64,000 nt of DNA from Pseudomonas sp. BGr12. Lineage in GTDB: Bacteria; Pseudomonadota; Gammaproteobacteria; Pseudomonadales; Pseudomonadaceae. The stretch lies in contig NZ_JALRNF010000029.1 in NCBI RefSeq assembly GCF_030272895.1, positions 1 through 64,000 of the forward strand, read 5' to 3'. Under the pieces are notes generated by a model, which was not told the origin of the DNA, ran no database searches, and saw nothing but the letters and a program-made list of their open reading frames with translations. Positions 44,914-54,560 of the stretch are shown here, in pieces; position 1 is the first letter of the stretch, and each line of letters starts with the position of its first letter. The position numbers were made by a program, and so were the translations under genes.

Positions 44914-45660
44914 ATGAACGACCTGATCACCCGCGAGCTGGACCAGGGCCTGCTGACCCTGACCTTCAACCGTCCCGACAAGCTCAACGCCCTGAACAAC
45001 GCCATGTACCGCCAGCTGGGCGACCTGCTGCTGGCGGCCGGCGAAGACCCGCAGGTGGAGGTGATCCTCATCACCGGCGGCGCGCAGTGCTTCAGTGCCG
45101 GCAACGACCTCAAGGACTTTCTCGACAACCCGCCCAGCGACATGGACAGCCCGGTGTTTCGCCTGATGCGGGTGGTCATGGCGTTGGACAAGCCACTGAT
45201 TGCCGCCGTCTCGGGCGCGGCCATCGGTATCGGCACCACCCTGTTGCTGCACTGCGACCAGGTGCTGGTCAGCCGCACGGCCAAGCTGCGCATGCCCTTC
45301 GTGCCCCTGGGCCTGTGCCCGGAGTTCGGCTCCAGCCTGTTGCTGCCGCGCCTGCTCGGCCATGCCCGCGCCGCTCGGTTGTTGCTGTGCAATGAATTGC
45401 TCACGGGCGAAGAGGCCGTTGCCTGGGGCCTGGCCAACGAGCTGCACGACGATGGCGAGCAGTGCCTGGCCGCGGCCCGGCAACTGGCGGCGCGTTTGCA
45501 AGCCTTGCCGCAGGACGCGCTGCGGCTCAGCAAGCGCTTGCTCAAGGATGCCCATCGGGCGGAGCTGGAAGCCACGGTGCAGCGTGAGGGGCTGTTGTTC
45601 ATCGAACGCCTGCATACCCCGCAGGCGAAAGCGGCGCTGAAGGCGTTGGTCAAGGCGTAG
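44914..45660 (+). CDS. Enoyl-CoA hydratase/isomerase
   Basis: A 248-residue crotonase-fold protein. Oxyanion loops: GAQCFSAGNDLKDF and AAVSGAAIGIGTTLLLHCD; the region LGLCPEFGSSLLLPRLLG has a Glu at the isomerase-like position. It ends the rightward unit of oxidoreductase, XRE-cupin regulator and hydratase and suggests that the pathway ends in a CoA ester. Its CoA substrate is unknown, and no ligase or dehydrogenase accompanies it here. Confidence 0.8.
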   Translation: MNDLITRELDQGLLTLTFNRPDKLNALNNAMYRQLGDLLLAAGEDPQVEVILITGGAQCFSAGNDLKDFLDNPPSDMDSPVFRLMRVVMALDKPLIAAVSGAAIGIGTTLLLHCDQVLVSRTAKLRMPFVPLGLCPEFGSSLLLPRLLGHARAARLLLCNELLTGEEAVAWGLANELHDDGEQCLAAARQLAARLQALPQDALRLSKRLLKDAHRAELEATVQREGLLFIERLHTPQAKAALKALVKA

Positions 45661-45720
45661 GAGCGGGCTAGCCCCGCGATATGGCGGTGCGTTCAATCGC
45701 GGGACAAGCCCGCTCCCACA
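45661..45720. repeat. REP inverted pair
   Basis: GAGCGGGCTAGCCCCGCGA faces TCGCGGGACAAGCCCGCTCCCA right after the hydratase stop codon, between convergent genes. One arm overlaps the last bases of the hydratase region, as often seen for transcript-end REPs. Confidence 0.85.
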
Positions 45721-45745
45721 AAGACAGTTGCTCCCACAGAGCCCG

Positions 45746-46921
45746 CTACCAGGTCAGCACCGCCCCCAGCGCCAGGGTGTCGGTGTCCTCGTTCTGCGCA
45801 TCACCCTCGTGGCCGTCAATCTCGAACTGGTTGTACTCGGCCACCAGTTTGAGGTGGTCGTTGATGTCATGGAACAGGGCAACGCCACGGGTCTCATAAT
45901 CGGCCCCGGTGTTCACCGCACCATTGCCGTCATCCTTGGTCTTGCCGTAGGACAGCGCCAGGCGGTTCTTGCCGAAACGGTAGGAGCCCTGCACCAGGTA
46001 ACCGGTGCTGTCCACCTCGCGCAGGGTCGCTTCGCCGGCGTTGTTGGTAAAGAATGGGTTGATGCCCTTGGCCGTGAAGCCGGAACCTGCCAACGACCAA
46101 CCGCCCATTTTCGCCTGCACACCGTAGCCAACACCCTTGGAGGTTACCGAGTCGACACTGCTGTCGGTGTTGTCCGAGGTCTGGTAGCTGCCGTTGACCC
46201 AGCTGTAGATCTGCGCGCCGCCCAGGTCGAACTGGTAGGTGATCTCGCTCTCGGTGCGCGGGTTTTCCTGGTAGGCCTTGCCCACTTCGCTGTCGTCATT
46301 GGTGTCGACCGGGTCCATGATGCCCACGGCCACCCGCAGCCCCTCCATCACCGGCGTGCGGTAGGTGATCTGCGAGGTGGGGAACGGGTATGGGTAGCCG
46401 CTGCCGATGTTGCCGAACGACACCCCGCCGCCATCGACCAGGCCCAGGGTGTCGCTGACCTGGCCGTAGCCGGCGAGCAGTTCGTCAAGCAGGATGTTGG
46501 AACGGGCGAACAGGCCGAAGTCCTTGCCGATCAGCACTTCGCCCCACTCGGGGTTGGCCACGGTGCCATAGAACTGACGCACGTCGATGGCGGTGTCGGT
46601 GCCGTTGGTTTCGCTGTCGTTGATGGTCACCCAGAACGAGGCGCGTGCCCCCAGCTTCAACTCATCGGCCTGGCGGCTCATGTTGAAGCCCAGGGTGTTG
46701 GGCAAAAAGCCCATCTTCACCCGCGACTGGCGCCGGTCGTACTGCTCGCCGGCGCGATCGATGTCGCTGTTGACGTAGAAGGCGTTGATGTAGCCGTCGG
46801 TGGAAAAGCTGGTCTGGTCCTTGTCATAGAGCATGATGTCGGCCCAGGCAAGCGAGCCGAGGCTCATGGCCCCCAGGCCAGTCAGCAGGGGCAGGATACG
46901 GCGGTTGTTATTGTTGTGCAT
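45746..46921 (-). CDS. Outer membrane porin (DcaP/general trimeric porin type)
   Basis: A 391-residue beta-barrel protein with a signal peptide (MHNNNNRRILPLLTGLGAMS, cut near AWA-DI) and alternating amphipathic strands ending in a terminal aromatic residue (ALGAVLTW). The motifs GYINAFYVNSDIDRAGEQ and GEVLIGKDFGLFARSN resemble DcaP and Bcs-type porins that carry carboxylates. It stands alone on the minus strand; its neighbours suggest an organic acid as the solute, but this is conjecture. Confidence 0.8.
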   Translation of the reverse strand: MHNNNNRRILPLLTGLGAMSLGSLAWADIMLYDKDQTSFSTDGYINAFYVNSDIDRAGEQYDRRQSRVKMGFLPNTLGFNMSRQADELKLGARASFWVTINDSETNGTDTAIDVRQFYGTVANPEWGEVLIGKDFGLFARSNILLDELLAGYGQVSDTLGLVDGGGVSFGNIGSGYPYPFPTSQITYRTPVMEGLRVAVGIMDPVDTNDDSEVGKAYQENPRTESEITYQFDLGGAQIYSWVNGSYQTSDNTDSSVDSVTSKGVGYGVQAKMGGWSLAGSGFTAKGINPFFTNNAGEATLREVDSTGYLVQGSYRFGKNRLALSYGKTKDDGNGAVNTGADYETRGVALFHDINDHLKLVAEYNQFEIDGHEGDAQNEDTDTLALGAVLTW

Positions 46922-47258
46922 GACGCTCTCCGCGATCAGGGGAACCGATGTCGGAGGCGATTATCGAAAGCCATGCCGCAGGGCCATACGCTGCCTTGGC
47001 GGCACAAAGCCACTGCTTTGGGCCGGGCGTGTGCAGGCCTGACGGACGGAACTACGACCCTGCCCGCCCGGGTCGCAAGGCTAAAGTGTCTGCTACGGGT
47101 CCGGAAGGCGCGCCTGGCGTGCAAAAATGCAGACTCAAACTGCAGTTTTATCGATTGTACTGGGCAAATTTGCACTGCTAGGATCCCCCGATCCTCTAGC
47201 GCTTATCCAGATCGTGATAATTCACGTGGAAAATCAATAACAAAGCAGGGAGACAGCG
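46922..47258. other. Divergent intergenic region with two perfect palindromes
   Basis: 337 bases without a supported gene between the porin and the hydroxyisobutyryl-CoA hydrolase-type gene. 47137-47148 is the 12-bp palindrome AAACTGCAGTTT and 47164-47173 the 10-bp palindrome GCAAATTTGC; a short GGATC-CCCC-GATCC dyad follows at 47181-47194. They lie 60-120 bp before the rightward operon and are reasonable operator sites. The half nearer the porin shows nothing I can name. Confidence 0.5.
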
Positions 47259-48329
47259 ATGACCGCGCACGCGCAACCGCCCATCGAGGCGACCATTCTG
47301 GCCGAGGTCCGTAACCACATCGGGCACTTGACCCTCAACCGCCCCGCCGGCCTCAACGCCCTGACCCTGGACATGGTCCGCCGCCTGCAGCAGCAATTCG
47401 ACGCCTGGTCGAACGACCCGCAGGTCAAGGCCGTGGTCCTGCGTGGCGCCGGCCCCAAGGGCTTCTGCGCCGGCGGCGACATCCGCTCGCTATACGACAG
47501 TTACAAGGCCGGCGACAGCCTGCACCGGGATTTCTTCGTCGAGGAATACGCCCTCGACCTGTGCATCCATCGCTATGAAAAGCCCGTCCTGGCCCTGATG
47601 GACGGCTTCACCCTGGGCGGCGGCATGGGCCTGGCCCAGGGCGCCGAACTGCGCGTGGTCACCGAGCGCAGTCGCCTGGCCATGCCGGAAGTGGGCATCG
47701 GCTACTTCCCCGACGTAGGCGGCAGCTATTTCCTGTCGCGCATTCCCGGTGAACTGGGGACTTACCTGGGCGTCAGCGGCGTGCAGATCCAGGCCGCCGA
47801 TGCGCTGTACTGCGGCCTCGCCGACTGGTACCTGGACAGCAGCAAGCTGGCCCTGCTGGACGAGCGCCTCGATACCCTGAAGTTTGGCGATCACCCGCTC
47901 AAGGACCTGCAAGGCGTGCTGGCCAAGCTCGGCACCCAGACCCTCGACGACGCCCCGCTGGCCCGCCTGCGCCCGGCCATCGACCACTTCTTTGCCCTGC
48001 CCGACGCCAGCAGTATCGTTGAACAACTGCGGGCCGTGACCGTGGCCGACAGCCACGCATGGGCACTGCAAACCGCCGACCTGCTGGAGACTCGCTCGCC
48101 ACTGGCCATGGCCGTGACCCTGGAGATGCTGCGTCGCGGCCGTCACCTGGGCCTGGAAGACTGCTTCAAGATGGAGCTGCACCTGGACCGGCAGTGGTTC
48201 GACCATGGCGACCTGATCGAAGGCGTGCGCGCCTTGATCATCGACAAGGACAAGCAGCCGCGCTGGAGCCTGGCCTCCCTCGCCGACCTGAACCGCTCGC
48301 GCGTCGACCAATTCTTCGAAGGCCTGTAA
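47259..48329 (+). CDS. 3-Hydroxyisobutyryl-CoA hydrolase (crotonase family)
   Basis: A 356-residue protein, longer than ordinary hydratases and typical for this hydrolase. The loops [17 protein letters not shown] and [19 protein letters not shown] form the oxyanion hole, and [20 protein letters not shown] has the Glu and Asp arrangement of hydroxyisobutyryl-CoA hydrolases. It would release 3-hydroxyisobutyrate in valine breakdown. The acyl-CoA dehydrogenase 16 bp downstream fits an isobutyryl-CoA step. 3-Hydroxypropionyl-CoA hydrolysis is an alternative use. Confidence 0.85.
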   Translation: MTAHAQPPIEATILAEVRNHIGHLTLNRPAGLNALTLDMVRRLQQQFDAWSNDPQVKAVVLRGAGPKGFCAGGDIRSLYDSYKAGDSLHRDFFVEEYALDLCIHRYEKPVLALMDGFTLGGGMGLAQGAELRVVTERSRLAMPEVGIGYFPDVGGSYFLSRIPGELGTYLGVSGVQIQAADALYCGLADWYLDSSKLALLDERLDTLKFGDHPLKDLQGVLAKLGTQTLDDAPLARLRPAIDHFFALPDASSIVEQLRAVTVADSHAWALQTADLLETRSPLAMAVTLEMLRRGRHLGLEDCFKMELHLDRQWFDHGDLIEGVRALIIDKDKQPRWSLASLADLNRSRVDQFFEGL

Positions 48330-48345
48330 GGGCTGGAGTACGCAG

Positions 48346-49497
48346 ATGCAAGACCTTGAACTGACTGAAGAACAGATCATGATCCGCGACATGGCCCGGG
48401 ATTTTGCCCGCGGCGAGATCGCGCCCCATGCCCAGGCCTGGGAAAAGGCCGGCTGGATCGACAACGACGTGGTCAAAAAGATGGGCGAGCTCGGCCTGCT
48501 GGGCATGGTGGTGCCCGAGCAATGGGGCGGCAGCTACACCGACTATGTCGCCTATGCCCTGGCCGTGGAAGAAATCGCCGCTGGCGACGGTGCCACCGGC
48601 GCGCTGATGAGCATCCACAACTCGGTGGGCTGCGGCCCCCTGCTCGCCTACGGCAACGCCGACCAGCAGCAGACCTGGCTGCAACCGTTGGCCACTGGCG
48701 AGGTGATCGGCTGCTTCTGCCTGACCGAACCCCAGGCCGGCTCCGAGGCGCACAACCTGCGCACCCGTGCCGAGCTGCAGGGCGACCAGTGGGTCATCAA
48801 CGGCGCCAAGCAGTTCGTCAGCAACGCCCGTCGCGCGGGCCTGGCCATCGTCTTTGCGGTCACCGACCCGGAACTGGGCAAGAAAGGCATCTCGGCCTTC
48901 CTGGTGCCCACCGACAATGAAGGCTTCGTGGTCGATCGCAGCGAACACAAGATGGGCATCCGCGCCTCCGACACTTGCGCGGTGACCTTGAACAACTGCC
49001 GCGTGCCGGCCGCCAATATGCTCGGCGAGCGTGGCAAGGGCCTGGCCATCGCCCTGTCCAACCTCGAAGGCGGACGCATCGGCATCGCCGCCCAGGCCCT
49101 GGGGATCGCCCGGGCAGCCTTCGAGGCGGCGCTGGCCTACTCCCGTGACCGTATCCAGTTCGGCAAGCCGATCAACGAGCACCAGAGCATCGCCAACCTG
49201 CTGGCCGACATGCAGGTGCAGATCAATGCCGCGCGCTTGCTGATCCTCCATGCCGCGCGCCTGCGCAGCGCCGGCAAGCCGTGCCTGAGCGAGGCGTCAC
49301 AGGCCAAGCTGTTCGCCTCGGAGATGGCCGAGCGGGTGTGTTCCAAGGCGATCCAGGTGCATGGCGGCTATGGCTACCTGGAAGATTATCCGGTGGAGCG
49401 CTACTACCGCGATGCGCGGATCACCCAGATCTACGAAGGGTCCAGTGAGATCCAGCGCATGCTGATTGCCCGGGAGCTCAAGCACTACGCCTTGTGA
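48346..49497 (+). CDS. Acyl-CoA dehydrogenase (isobutyryl-/short-chain type)
   Basis: A 383-residue flavoenzyme with both signatures: [20 protein letters not shown] and the C-terminal [19 protein letters not shown] with the catalytic Glu. It is paired with the hydroxyisobutyryl-CoA hydrolase-type gene, as in the valine-related PA0744-PA0746 region of P. aeruginosa (from memory), so isobutyryl-CoA is the probable substrate. Co-transcription is supported by the short gap. Confidence 0.88.
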   Translation: MQDLELTEEQIMIRDMARDFARGEIAPHAQAWEKAGWIDNDVVKKMGELGLLGMVVPEQWGGSYTDYVAYALAVEEIAAGDGATGALMSIHNSVGCGPLLAYGNADQQQTWLQPLATGEVIGCFCLTEPQAGSEAHNLRTRAELQGDQWVINGAKQFVSNARRAGLAIVFAVTDPELGKKGISAFLVPTDNEGFVVDRSEHKMGIRASDTCAVTLNNCRVPAANMLGERGKGLAIALSNLEGGRIGIAAQALGIARAAFEAALAYSRDRIQFGKPINEHQSIANLLADMQVQINAARLLILHAARLRSAGKPCLSEASQAKLFASEMAERVCSKAIQVHGGYGYLEDYPVERYYRDARITQIYEGSSEIQRMLIARELKHYAL

Positions 49498-49510
49498 CAC
49501 AGCTGCAGTC

Positions 49511-49600
49511 GGTGGGAGCGGGCTTGCTGTGGGAGCGGGCTTGCCCCGCGATTGCGGTGTGTCAGCCACATCGAATCGCGGGGCAAGCCCGCTCCCACAG
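49511..49600. repeat. REP pair with an extra partial copy
   Basis: A full REP inverted pair (about 49529-49600) is preceded by an additional truncated repeat of its left arm, GGTGGGAGCGGGCTTGC at 49511-49526. It lies between the convergent acyl-CoA dehydrogenase and exaB genes. Confidence 0.85.
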
Positions 49601-49620
49601 CATGCCCGCGCCTACCAGGG

Positions 49621-50058
49621 TTACTCGGTGACGTGCACGCTGTCCAGGTAACTGCGCACGGCCCACAGCGCCTCCTGGCTCAGGTAGTCGGCCATCTTCG
49701 GCATGTACACCCGGCCATCGCGCACAGCGCCGTTGCGCACCCGCTCGACAAACCACTCATCTCCGGCAGCGCCTTCATCGAGCAGGCGCAGGTCAGGGGC
49801 AATGCCGCCGGACTTGGCCTCGAGCCCATGACAGGCCGCGCAGTTCTGGTTGTAGGCCGACGCACCAATCGCCACCGCCTCGTCGTGGTCCTTGCTATTG
49901 CGATAAGGGTTTTCCGTTCGCCACTCTTCGCCGAGTTTCTCCAGATTGCCGGTATTGACTGCCGTCGGTGTGACGTTGCCATGGGCGAGCACCACGGCGC
50001 TGCTCATCAGGCTGCCGGCCACGATCAGGCTCAACCAGGCGTTTTTTGCTGTTGTCAT
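49621..50058 (-). CDS. exaB: Cytochrome c550 ExaB/PedF
   Basis: A 145-residue periplasmic monohaem cytochrome. Signal peptide to about residue 26 (MTTAKNAWLSLIVAGSLMSS, cut near VLA-HG), haem-binding C73-A-A-C76-H77 and a distal Met in GRVYMPKMADYL. It takes electrons from the PQQ alcohol dehydrogenase encoded divergently 260 bp away and hands them to a terminal oxidase. The start at 50058 has GAGGG upstream and begins the signal peptide; the longer frame is not used. In P. aeruginosa exaA and exaB are also divergent neighbours. Confidence 0.88.
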   Translation of the reverse strand: MTTAKNAWLSLIVAGSLMSSAVVLAHGNVTPTAVNTGNLEKLGEEWRTENPYRNSKDHDEAVAIGASAYNQNCAACHGLEAKSGGIAPDLRLLDEGAAGDEWFVERVRNGAVRDGRVYMPKMADYLSQEALWAVRSYLDSVHVTE

Positions 50059-50228
50059 TGTTCTGCCCTCGACTGCTGTTTGCACGCGAACCCCTCTCGG
50101 CTGAAAGGTTGTCCGACAGCTTAGGCAGCCGCCGCTGCGCCCCCCATGCTGCTTTGGAGGTCGCGTTCTACTCCCTTGGTCGTAGGGCTTGAGGAGCAGT
50201 GCCAAATCAGGGGCCGTTTGGGAAGTAT

Positions 50229-50251
50229 TCCCGCCGTGAGCGGGAGTTTTT
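50229..50251 (+). terminator. Terminator-like hairpin in the exaA leader
   Basis: TCCCGC-CGTGA-GCGGGA followed by GTTTTT gives a 6-bp stem with U-tract on the exaA strand, 67 bp before the exaA ATG. The dehydrogenase promoter is probably upstream, since the divergent space is only 259 bp, so the hairpin may act within the leader RNA. The stem is short and the call tentative. Confidence 0.4.
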
Positions 50252-50317
50252 CCGTATCAAGCAGGGCGCTGGCGTTCCAGGCTAGACAGGCCAAAACCTT
50301 CACTGGGAACTCCAACC

Positions 50318-52189
50318 ATGACAATAAGATCGTTACCCACCACTCGCTCACCACTGTCTGCCGCCGTGCATGCCGTATTGCTGTTCGGCACCCTGGCCCT
50401 GGGCACCCCTGCCTTCGCCCAGCCGGTGAGCTGGGAGGACATCGCCGACGACCACAAGAGCACCGGCAACGTGCTGCAGTACGGCATGGGCACCAACGCC
50501 CAGCGCTGGAGCCCGCTGGCCCAGGTCAACGACAAGAACGTGTTCAAGCTGACCCCGGCCTGGTCCTACTCCTTCGGCGACGAGAAGCAGCGCGGCCAGG
50601 AGTCCCAGGCCATCGTCAACGACGGGGTGATCTACGTCACCGGTTCCTACTCGCGGGTGTTCGCCCTCGATGCCAAGACCGGCAAGCGCCTGTGGACCTA
50701 CACCCACCGCCTGCCCGACAACATCCGCCCGTGCTGCGACGTGGTCAACCGCGGGGCAGCGATCTATGGCGACAAGATCTACTTCGGCACCCTCGATGCC
50801 CAGGTGGTCGCCCTGAACAAGGACACCGGCAAGGTGGTGTGGAAGAAGAAGTTCGGCGACCACGGCGCCGGCTACACCATGACCGGCGCCCCGACCCTGA
50901 TCAAGGACCAGAAGAGCGGCAAGGTGCTGTTGATCCATGGCAGCTCCGGCGATGAGTTCGGCGTGGTCGGCCAGTTGTTCGCCCGCGATCCGGAAACCGG
51001 TGACGAGGTGTGGATGCGTCCCTTCGTCGAGGGCCACATGGGTCGCCTGAACGGCAAGGACAGCACCCCCACCGGCGACGTCAAGGCGCCGTCCTGGCCG
51101 GATGATCCGAGCACCGAGACTGGCAAGGTCCAGGCCTGGAGCCATGGCGGCGGTGCCCCGTGGCAGAGCGCAAGCTTCGATGCCGAGACCAACACCATCA
51201 TCGTCGGCGCCGGCAACCCCGGTCCGTGGAACACCTGGGCGCGCACGGCCAAGGATGGCAACCCGCACGACTACGACAGCCTGTATACCTCCGGCCAGGT
51301 CGGCGTCGACCCGAGTACCGGCGAGGTGAAGTGGTTCTACCAACACACCCCCAACGATGCCTGGGACTTCTCCGGGAACAACGAACTGGTGCTGTTCGAC
51401 TACAAGGACAAGGACGGCAAGCAGTACAAGGCCACCGCCCACGCCGACCGCAACGGCTTCTTCTATGTGGTAGACCGCACCAACGGCAAGCTCAAGAACG
51501 CCTTCCCGTTCTCCGACAACATCACCTGGGCCAGCCACATCGACCTCAAGACCGGACGTCCCGTGGAGAACCCTGGCCAGCGTCCGGCCAAGCCCGAGCC
51601 CGGCCAGACCAAGGGCAAGCCGGTGGAGGTCTCGCCGCCGTTCCTCGGTGGCAAGAACTGGAACCCCATGGCCTACAGCCAGGACACCGGGTTGTTCTAC
51701 GTGCCGTCGAACCAGTGGAAAGAGGAATACTGGACCGAGGAGGTCAACTACAAGAAGGGCTCGGCCTACCTGGGCATGGGTTTCCGCATCAAGCGCATGT
51801 ATGAGGACCACGTCGGCTCCCTGCGCGCCATGGACCCGAGCACCGGCAAGATGGTCTGGGAACACAAGGAAAAACTGCCGCTATGGGCCGGCGTGCTGGC
51901 GACCAAGGGCAACCTGGTGTTCACCGGTACCGGCGATGGCTACTTCAAGGCCTTCAACGCCAAGACCGGCGAAGAGCTGTGGAAATTCCAGACCGGCAGC
52001 GGCATCGTCTCGCCGCCCATCACCTGGGAACAAGACGGTGAGCAGTACATCGGTGTCACCGTCGGCTATGGCGGCGCGGTGCCGCTGTGGGGTGGCGACA
52101 TGGCCGAGCTGACCAAGCCGGTGGCCCAGGGTGGTTCGTTCTGGGTGTTCAAGATTCCGGCCTGGGATACCAAGACCGCCCAGCGTTGA
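50318..52189 (+). CDS. exaA: PQQ-dependent quinoprotein ethanol dehydrogenase (ExaA/PedE/QedH)
   Basis: A 623-residue periplasmic enzyme that oxidises primary alcohols to aldehydes. Signal peptide to about residue 34 (cut PAFA-QP); eight tryptophan-docking beta-propeller blades (for example [20 protein letters not shown]); the vicinal disulfide C139-C140 in NIRPCCDVV; the catalytic Asp350 in [11 protein letters not shown]. The residue two after it is Ser352, not Asp, so the lanthanide-coordinating Asp of PedH/XoxF is missing and a calcium-dependent PedE-type enzyme is expected. The neighbours exaB, the pentapeptide gene and the regulators match the known ethanol-oxidation locus. Confidence 0.92.
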   Translation: MTIRSLPTTRSPLSAAVHAVLLFGTLALGTPAFAQPVSWEDIADDHKSTGNVLQYGMGTNAQRWSPLAQVNDKNVFKLTPAWSYSFGDEKQRGQESQAIVNDGVIYVTGSYSRVFALDAKTGKRLWTYTHRLPDNIRPCCDVVNRGAAIYGDKIYFGTLDAQVVALNKDTGKVVWKKKFGDHGAGYTMTGAPTLIKDQKSGKVLLIHGSSGDEFGVVGQLFARDPETGDEVWMRPFVEGHMGRLNGKDSTPTGDVKAPSWPDDPSTETGKVQAWSHGGGAPWQSASFDAETNTIIVGAGNPGPWNTWARTAKDGNPHDYDSLYTSGQVGVDPSTGEVKWFYQHTPNDAWDFSGNNELVLFDYKDKDGKQYKATAHADRNGFFYVVDRTNGKLKNAFPFSDNITWASHIDLKTGRPVENPGQRPAKPEPGQTKGKPVEVSPPFLGGKNWNPMAYSQDTGLFYVPSNQWKEEYWTEEVNYKKGSAYLGMGFRIKRMYEDHVGSLRAMDPSTGKMVWEHKEKLPLWAGVLATKGNLVFTGTGDGYFKAFNAKTGEELWKFQTGSGIVSPPITWEQDGEQYIGVTVGYGGAVPLWGGDMAELTKPVAQGGSFWVFKIPAWDTKTAQR

Positions 52190-52192
52190 CCG

Positions 52193-52241
52193 CATCGCGG
52201 GGCAAGCCCGCTCCTACCGTAGGAGCGGGCTTGCCCCGCGA
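52193..52241. repeat. REP inverted pair
   Basis: ATCGCGGGGCAAGCCCGCTCCTA and its reverse complement meet with almost no loop between exaA and the pentapeptide gene. It may separate the stable exaA message from the downstream transcript. Confidence 0.9.
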
Positions 52242-52270
52242 AAACCATTCCACGGCCACAGGAGATCGCC

Positions 52271-52909
52271 ATGAAATACCTTCCCCTGCTACTCGCCGCC
52301 GCCCTGCCCTGCGCCTTCGCCAGCGACGACACCCCGCTCTCCATCAACGGCTGCCTGATCGCCCAGGAAAGCCAGTGCCCCAACGCCGACCTGCGCGGTG
52401 CCGACCTGAGCAACCAGGACCTGCGCAAGATCAACCTGGCCGGCGCCGACCTGCGCGGCGCCAACCTGCGCCACGCCCGCCTGGACCTGGCCAACCTGGA
52501 AAAAGCCAACCTGCAAGGCGCCAACCTGACCCGCGCCAGCCTGCAGCAAAGCAACCTGCGCCTGGCCAACCTGCAGGGCGCGACCCTGCTCGCCGTACAA
52601 GGCTGGGGCCTGTTCGGCCAGGGCGCCAACTTCAGCGACGCCAACCTCGCCGCCGCCTACCTCGAGTTCGCCCGCCTCTCCGGCGCACGCCTGCACAACA
52701 GCAACCTGCAAGCCGCCGACCTGGAAATGACCTGGCTGAGCAAGGCCGACCTCAAGGGCGCCAACCTGGCCGACGCCAACCTGCAGGAGGCCAAGCTGGG
52801 CGAAAGCAACCTGGAAGGCGCCGACCTGCGCGGTAGTCGCCAGCACTACGCCAACTTCCAGGACAGCAACATGGAAGGCTGCCAGGGCTGCCCCGACAGC
52901 TGGAACTAG
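52271..52909 (+). CDS. Secreted pentapeptide-repeat protein
   Basis: A 212-residue protein with a signal peptide (MKYLPLLLAAALPCAFA, cut before SDD), followed by about 30 pentapeptides of A(D/N)LxG type (NADLRGADLSNQDLRKINLA and on to about residue 195), interrupted near 105-120 by GWGLFGQG. This should fold as a right-handed quadrilateral beta helix in the periplasm. A Cys pair near the end (CQGC) and one at CLIAQESQC could form disulfides. The gene follows exaA, as a pentapeptide gene does beside qedH in P. putida (from memory). Its role in alcohol oxidation is unknown. Confidence 0.85.
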   Translation: MKYLPLLLAAALPCAFASDDTPLSINGCLIAQESQCPNADLRGADLSNQDLRKINLAGADLRGANLRHARLDLANLEKANLQGANLTRASLQQSNLRLANLQGATLLAVQGWGLFGQGANFSDANLAAAYLEFARLSGARLHNSNLQAADLEMTWLSKADLKGANLADANLQEAKLGESNLEGADLRGSRQHYANFQDSNMEGCQGCPDSWN

Positions 52910-53538
52910 GCTACCCGTTTCAGCAGGCCGGTCTCGATGGCCAGGTGCACCATCTCGGCCTGGGAGCCGACCTGCAGCTTGCTCTTGAGCAGGGTCAGGT
53001 AGTTGGATACGGTCTTGCTGCTCAGGCACAGCTGCCGGGCGATCACCCGGCTTGAGCTGCCCTTGGCCAGCAGGCGGAAGATTTCGATTTCCCGTGGGGT
53101 CAGCCCCTGCAGACGGGCATGGCTGCCCGGCACCTGCAGCGCCAGTTCCGTGGCCAGGGACTGCTCGATATAGGCATGACCACTCAACACCCGGCGTACC
53201 GCTTCAAGCACTACACCCGGCTCGGCATCCTTGGACAAAAAGCCACAGGCACCGGCATCCAGCGCCTGGCGCACCAGCCCCAGTTCCCGGTGTTCACTGA
53301 AGAACAGCACCCGCAGCTGCGGCAGGCGCTGGCGCAGGCGGCGGGTGGTTTCCAGGCCGCTGATGCCCGGCAACTCGTAGTCCATGATCACCAGCCCCGG
53401 CACCTGTTCGGCAACCCTGAGCAATGCCTCTTCGCCGCTGCCGGCCTGGACGATGGCCAGGCCTTCGAGGCCCTGTTCCAGCACCCGGGCCAGGCCCAGG
53501 CGCAGCAGCGGATGATCGTCGACCAGCAAAATGGCCAT
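52906..53538 (-). CDS. NarL/FixJ-family response regulator (EraR-like)
   Basis: A 210-residue regulator. Receiver 1-115 with DD at 7-8, the phospho-acceptor Asp in VIMDYELPG and the Lys in FLSKDAEPG; LuxR-type HTH 145-205 (LTPREIEIFRLLAKGSSSRV). The start at 53538 has GAGG seven bases upstream. Its stop overlaps the stop of the pentapeptide gene by four bases, tail to tail. In P. aeruginosa the response regulator EraR lies next to exaA; this is the likely counterpart, but no cognate kinase is in the window. Confidence 0.8.
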   Translation of the reverse strand: MAILLVDDHPLLRLGLARVLEQGLEGLAIVQAGSGEEALLRVAEQVPGLVIMDYELPGISGLETTRRLRQRLPQLRVLFFSEHRELGLVRQALDAGACGFLSKDAEPGVVLEAVRRVLSGHAYIEQSLATELALQVPGSHARLQGLTPREIEIFRLLAKGSSSRVIARQLCLSSKTVSNYLTLLKSKLQVGSQAEMVHLAIETGLLKRVA

Positions 53539-53713
53539 GGCGGCGCTCCTCGGGTCAGCCGTAGACAATCTTGCTCAATGCTAGGGCGCGGCTATCCCCG
53601 TCGGACTACTACTTTGGTACTGTTTCAGTTGTCGATGGTCGCATTTCCAAAGCGCTGTTACTGGCCTGTAATGAAGGGGTGCAGCGACAACCACAACAAT
53701 AAGGTGCAAAGCC

Positions 53714-54379
53714 ATGTACAAGATTCTGATCGCCGACGATCACCCGTTGTTTCGCGAGGCCATCCACAATGTGATCAGCGATGGCTTTCCCGGCAGCGAA
53801 GTGATGGAGACCGCCGACCTGGACAGCGCCCTGGCCCTGACCGCCGTGCACGACGACCTGGATCTGATCCTGCTCGACCTGAACATGCCCGGCATGCACG
53901 GCCTGGGCGGCCTGATCAACTTGCGCAACGAGGCACCGACGGTGCCGGTGGTGATCGTCTCCGCCGAGCAGGACAAGCAGATCGTGCTGCAGGCCATCAC
54001 CTACGGCGCCGTCGGCTTCATCACCAAATCCTCGCCGCGCTCGCAGATGACCGAGGCCATCGAGCAGATCCTCAATGGCAACGTCTACCTGCCACCGGAC
54101 ATCATCCGCACGCAAAAGACCGGCAGCCGCCGCAGCCAGGGCGAGCACCCGGGGTTTGCCCCCGAACTGTTGCAGGCCCTGACCCGCAAGCAACTGCTGG
54201 TGCTCGAACGCATGACCAAGGGCGAGTCGAACAAGCAGATCGCCTACAACCTGGACATCGCCGAAACCACGGTCAAGGCCCACGTCTCGGCGATTTTGCG
54301 CAAGCTCAACGTGCACAACCGGGTGCAGGCGATCCTCAGCGCCGGCGATATCGACTTCACCGCCTACCTGCGGCGCTAG
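53714..54379 (+). CDS. agmR: LuxR-family response regulator AgmR/ErbR (PedR1)-like
   Basis: A 221-residue regulator beginning [20 protein letters not shown], nearly the opening I remember for AgmR of pseudomonads. Receiver with Asp in [13 protein letters not shown] and Lys in FITKSSPRS; linker; LuxR HTH with [20 protein letters not shown] and the recognition helix [17 protein letters not shown]. AgmR/ErbR controls the PQQ alcohol dehydrogenase genes. It diverges from the EraR-like gene. The related ErdR/CrbR regulator of acetate genes is the alternative, but the exa context favours AgmR. Confidence 0.75.
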   Translation: MYKILIADDHPLFREAIHNVISDGFPGSEVMETADLDSALALTAVHDDLDLILLDLNMPGMHGLGGLINLRNEAPTVPVVIVSAEQDKQIVLQAITYGAVGFITKSSPRSQMTEAIEQILNGNVYLPPDIIRTQKTGSRRSQGEHPGFAPELLQALTRKQLLVLERMTKGESNKQIAYNLDIAETTVKAHVSAILRKLNVHNRVQAILSAGDIDFTAYLRR

Positions 54380-54383
54380 CCGT

Positions 54384-54450
54384 AATCGCGGCACAAGGCC
54401 GCTCCCACAGTGTCCGGGTATGCACTGTGGGAGCGGCCTTGCGCCGCGAT
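54384..54450. repeat. REP variant inverted pair
   Basis: AATCGCGGCACAAGGCCGCTCCCACAG faces its reverse complement with a loop of about 15 bases after the agmR stop (quoted core: CGCGGCACAAGGCCGCTCCC). The core differs from the GGGGCAAGCCC type elsewhere in the window, so a second REP class is present. Confidence 0.85.
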
Positions 54451-54560
54451 AGGCTGCAAAGCAGCCCCAAATAGCCGGCACATATCACACTCATGCAAAT
54501 TAGCCATTGAAACCACGCCCAAGCCTGAAGTAAGCTCGGGCTCATCAACTGGAGAGTCCC

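Noticed and set aside
50318..52189. Lanthanide-dependent PedH-type alcohol dehydrogenase
   Set aside because: The position two residues after catalytic Asp350 is Ser, whereas lanthanide enzymes have Asp there.
8917..54450. CRISPR array made of the recurring GCGGGGCAAGCCCGCTCCCAC repeats
   Set aside because: The repeats are palindromic pairs scattered between genes, without regular spacers or cas genes. They are REP elements.
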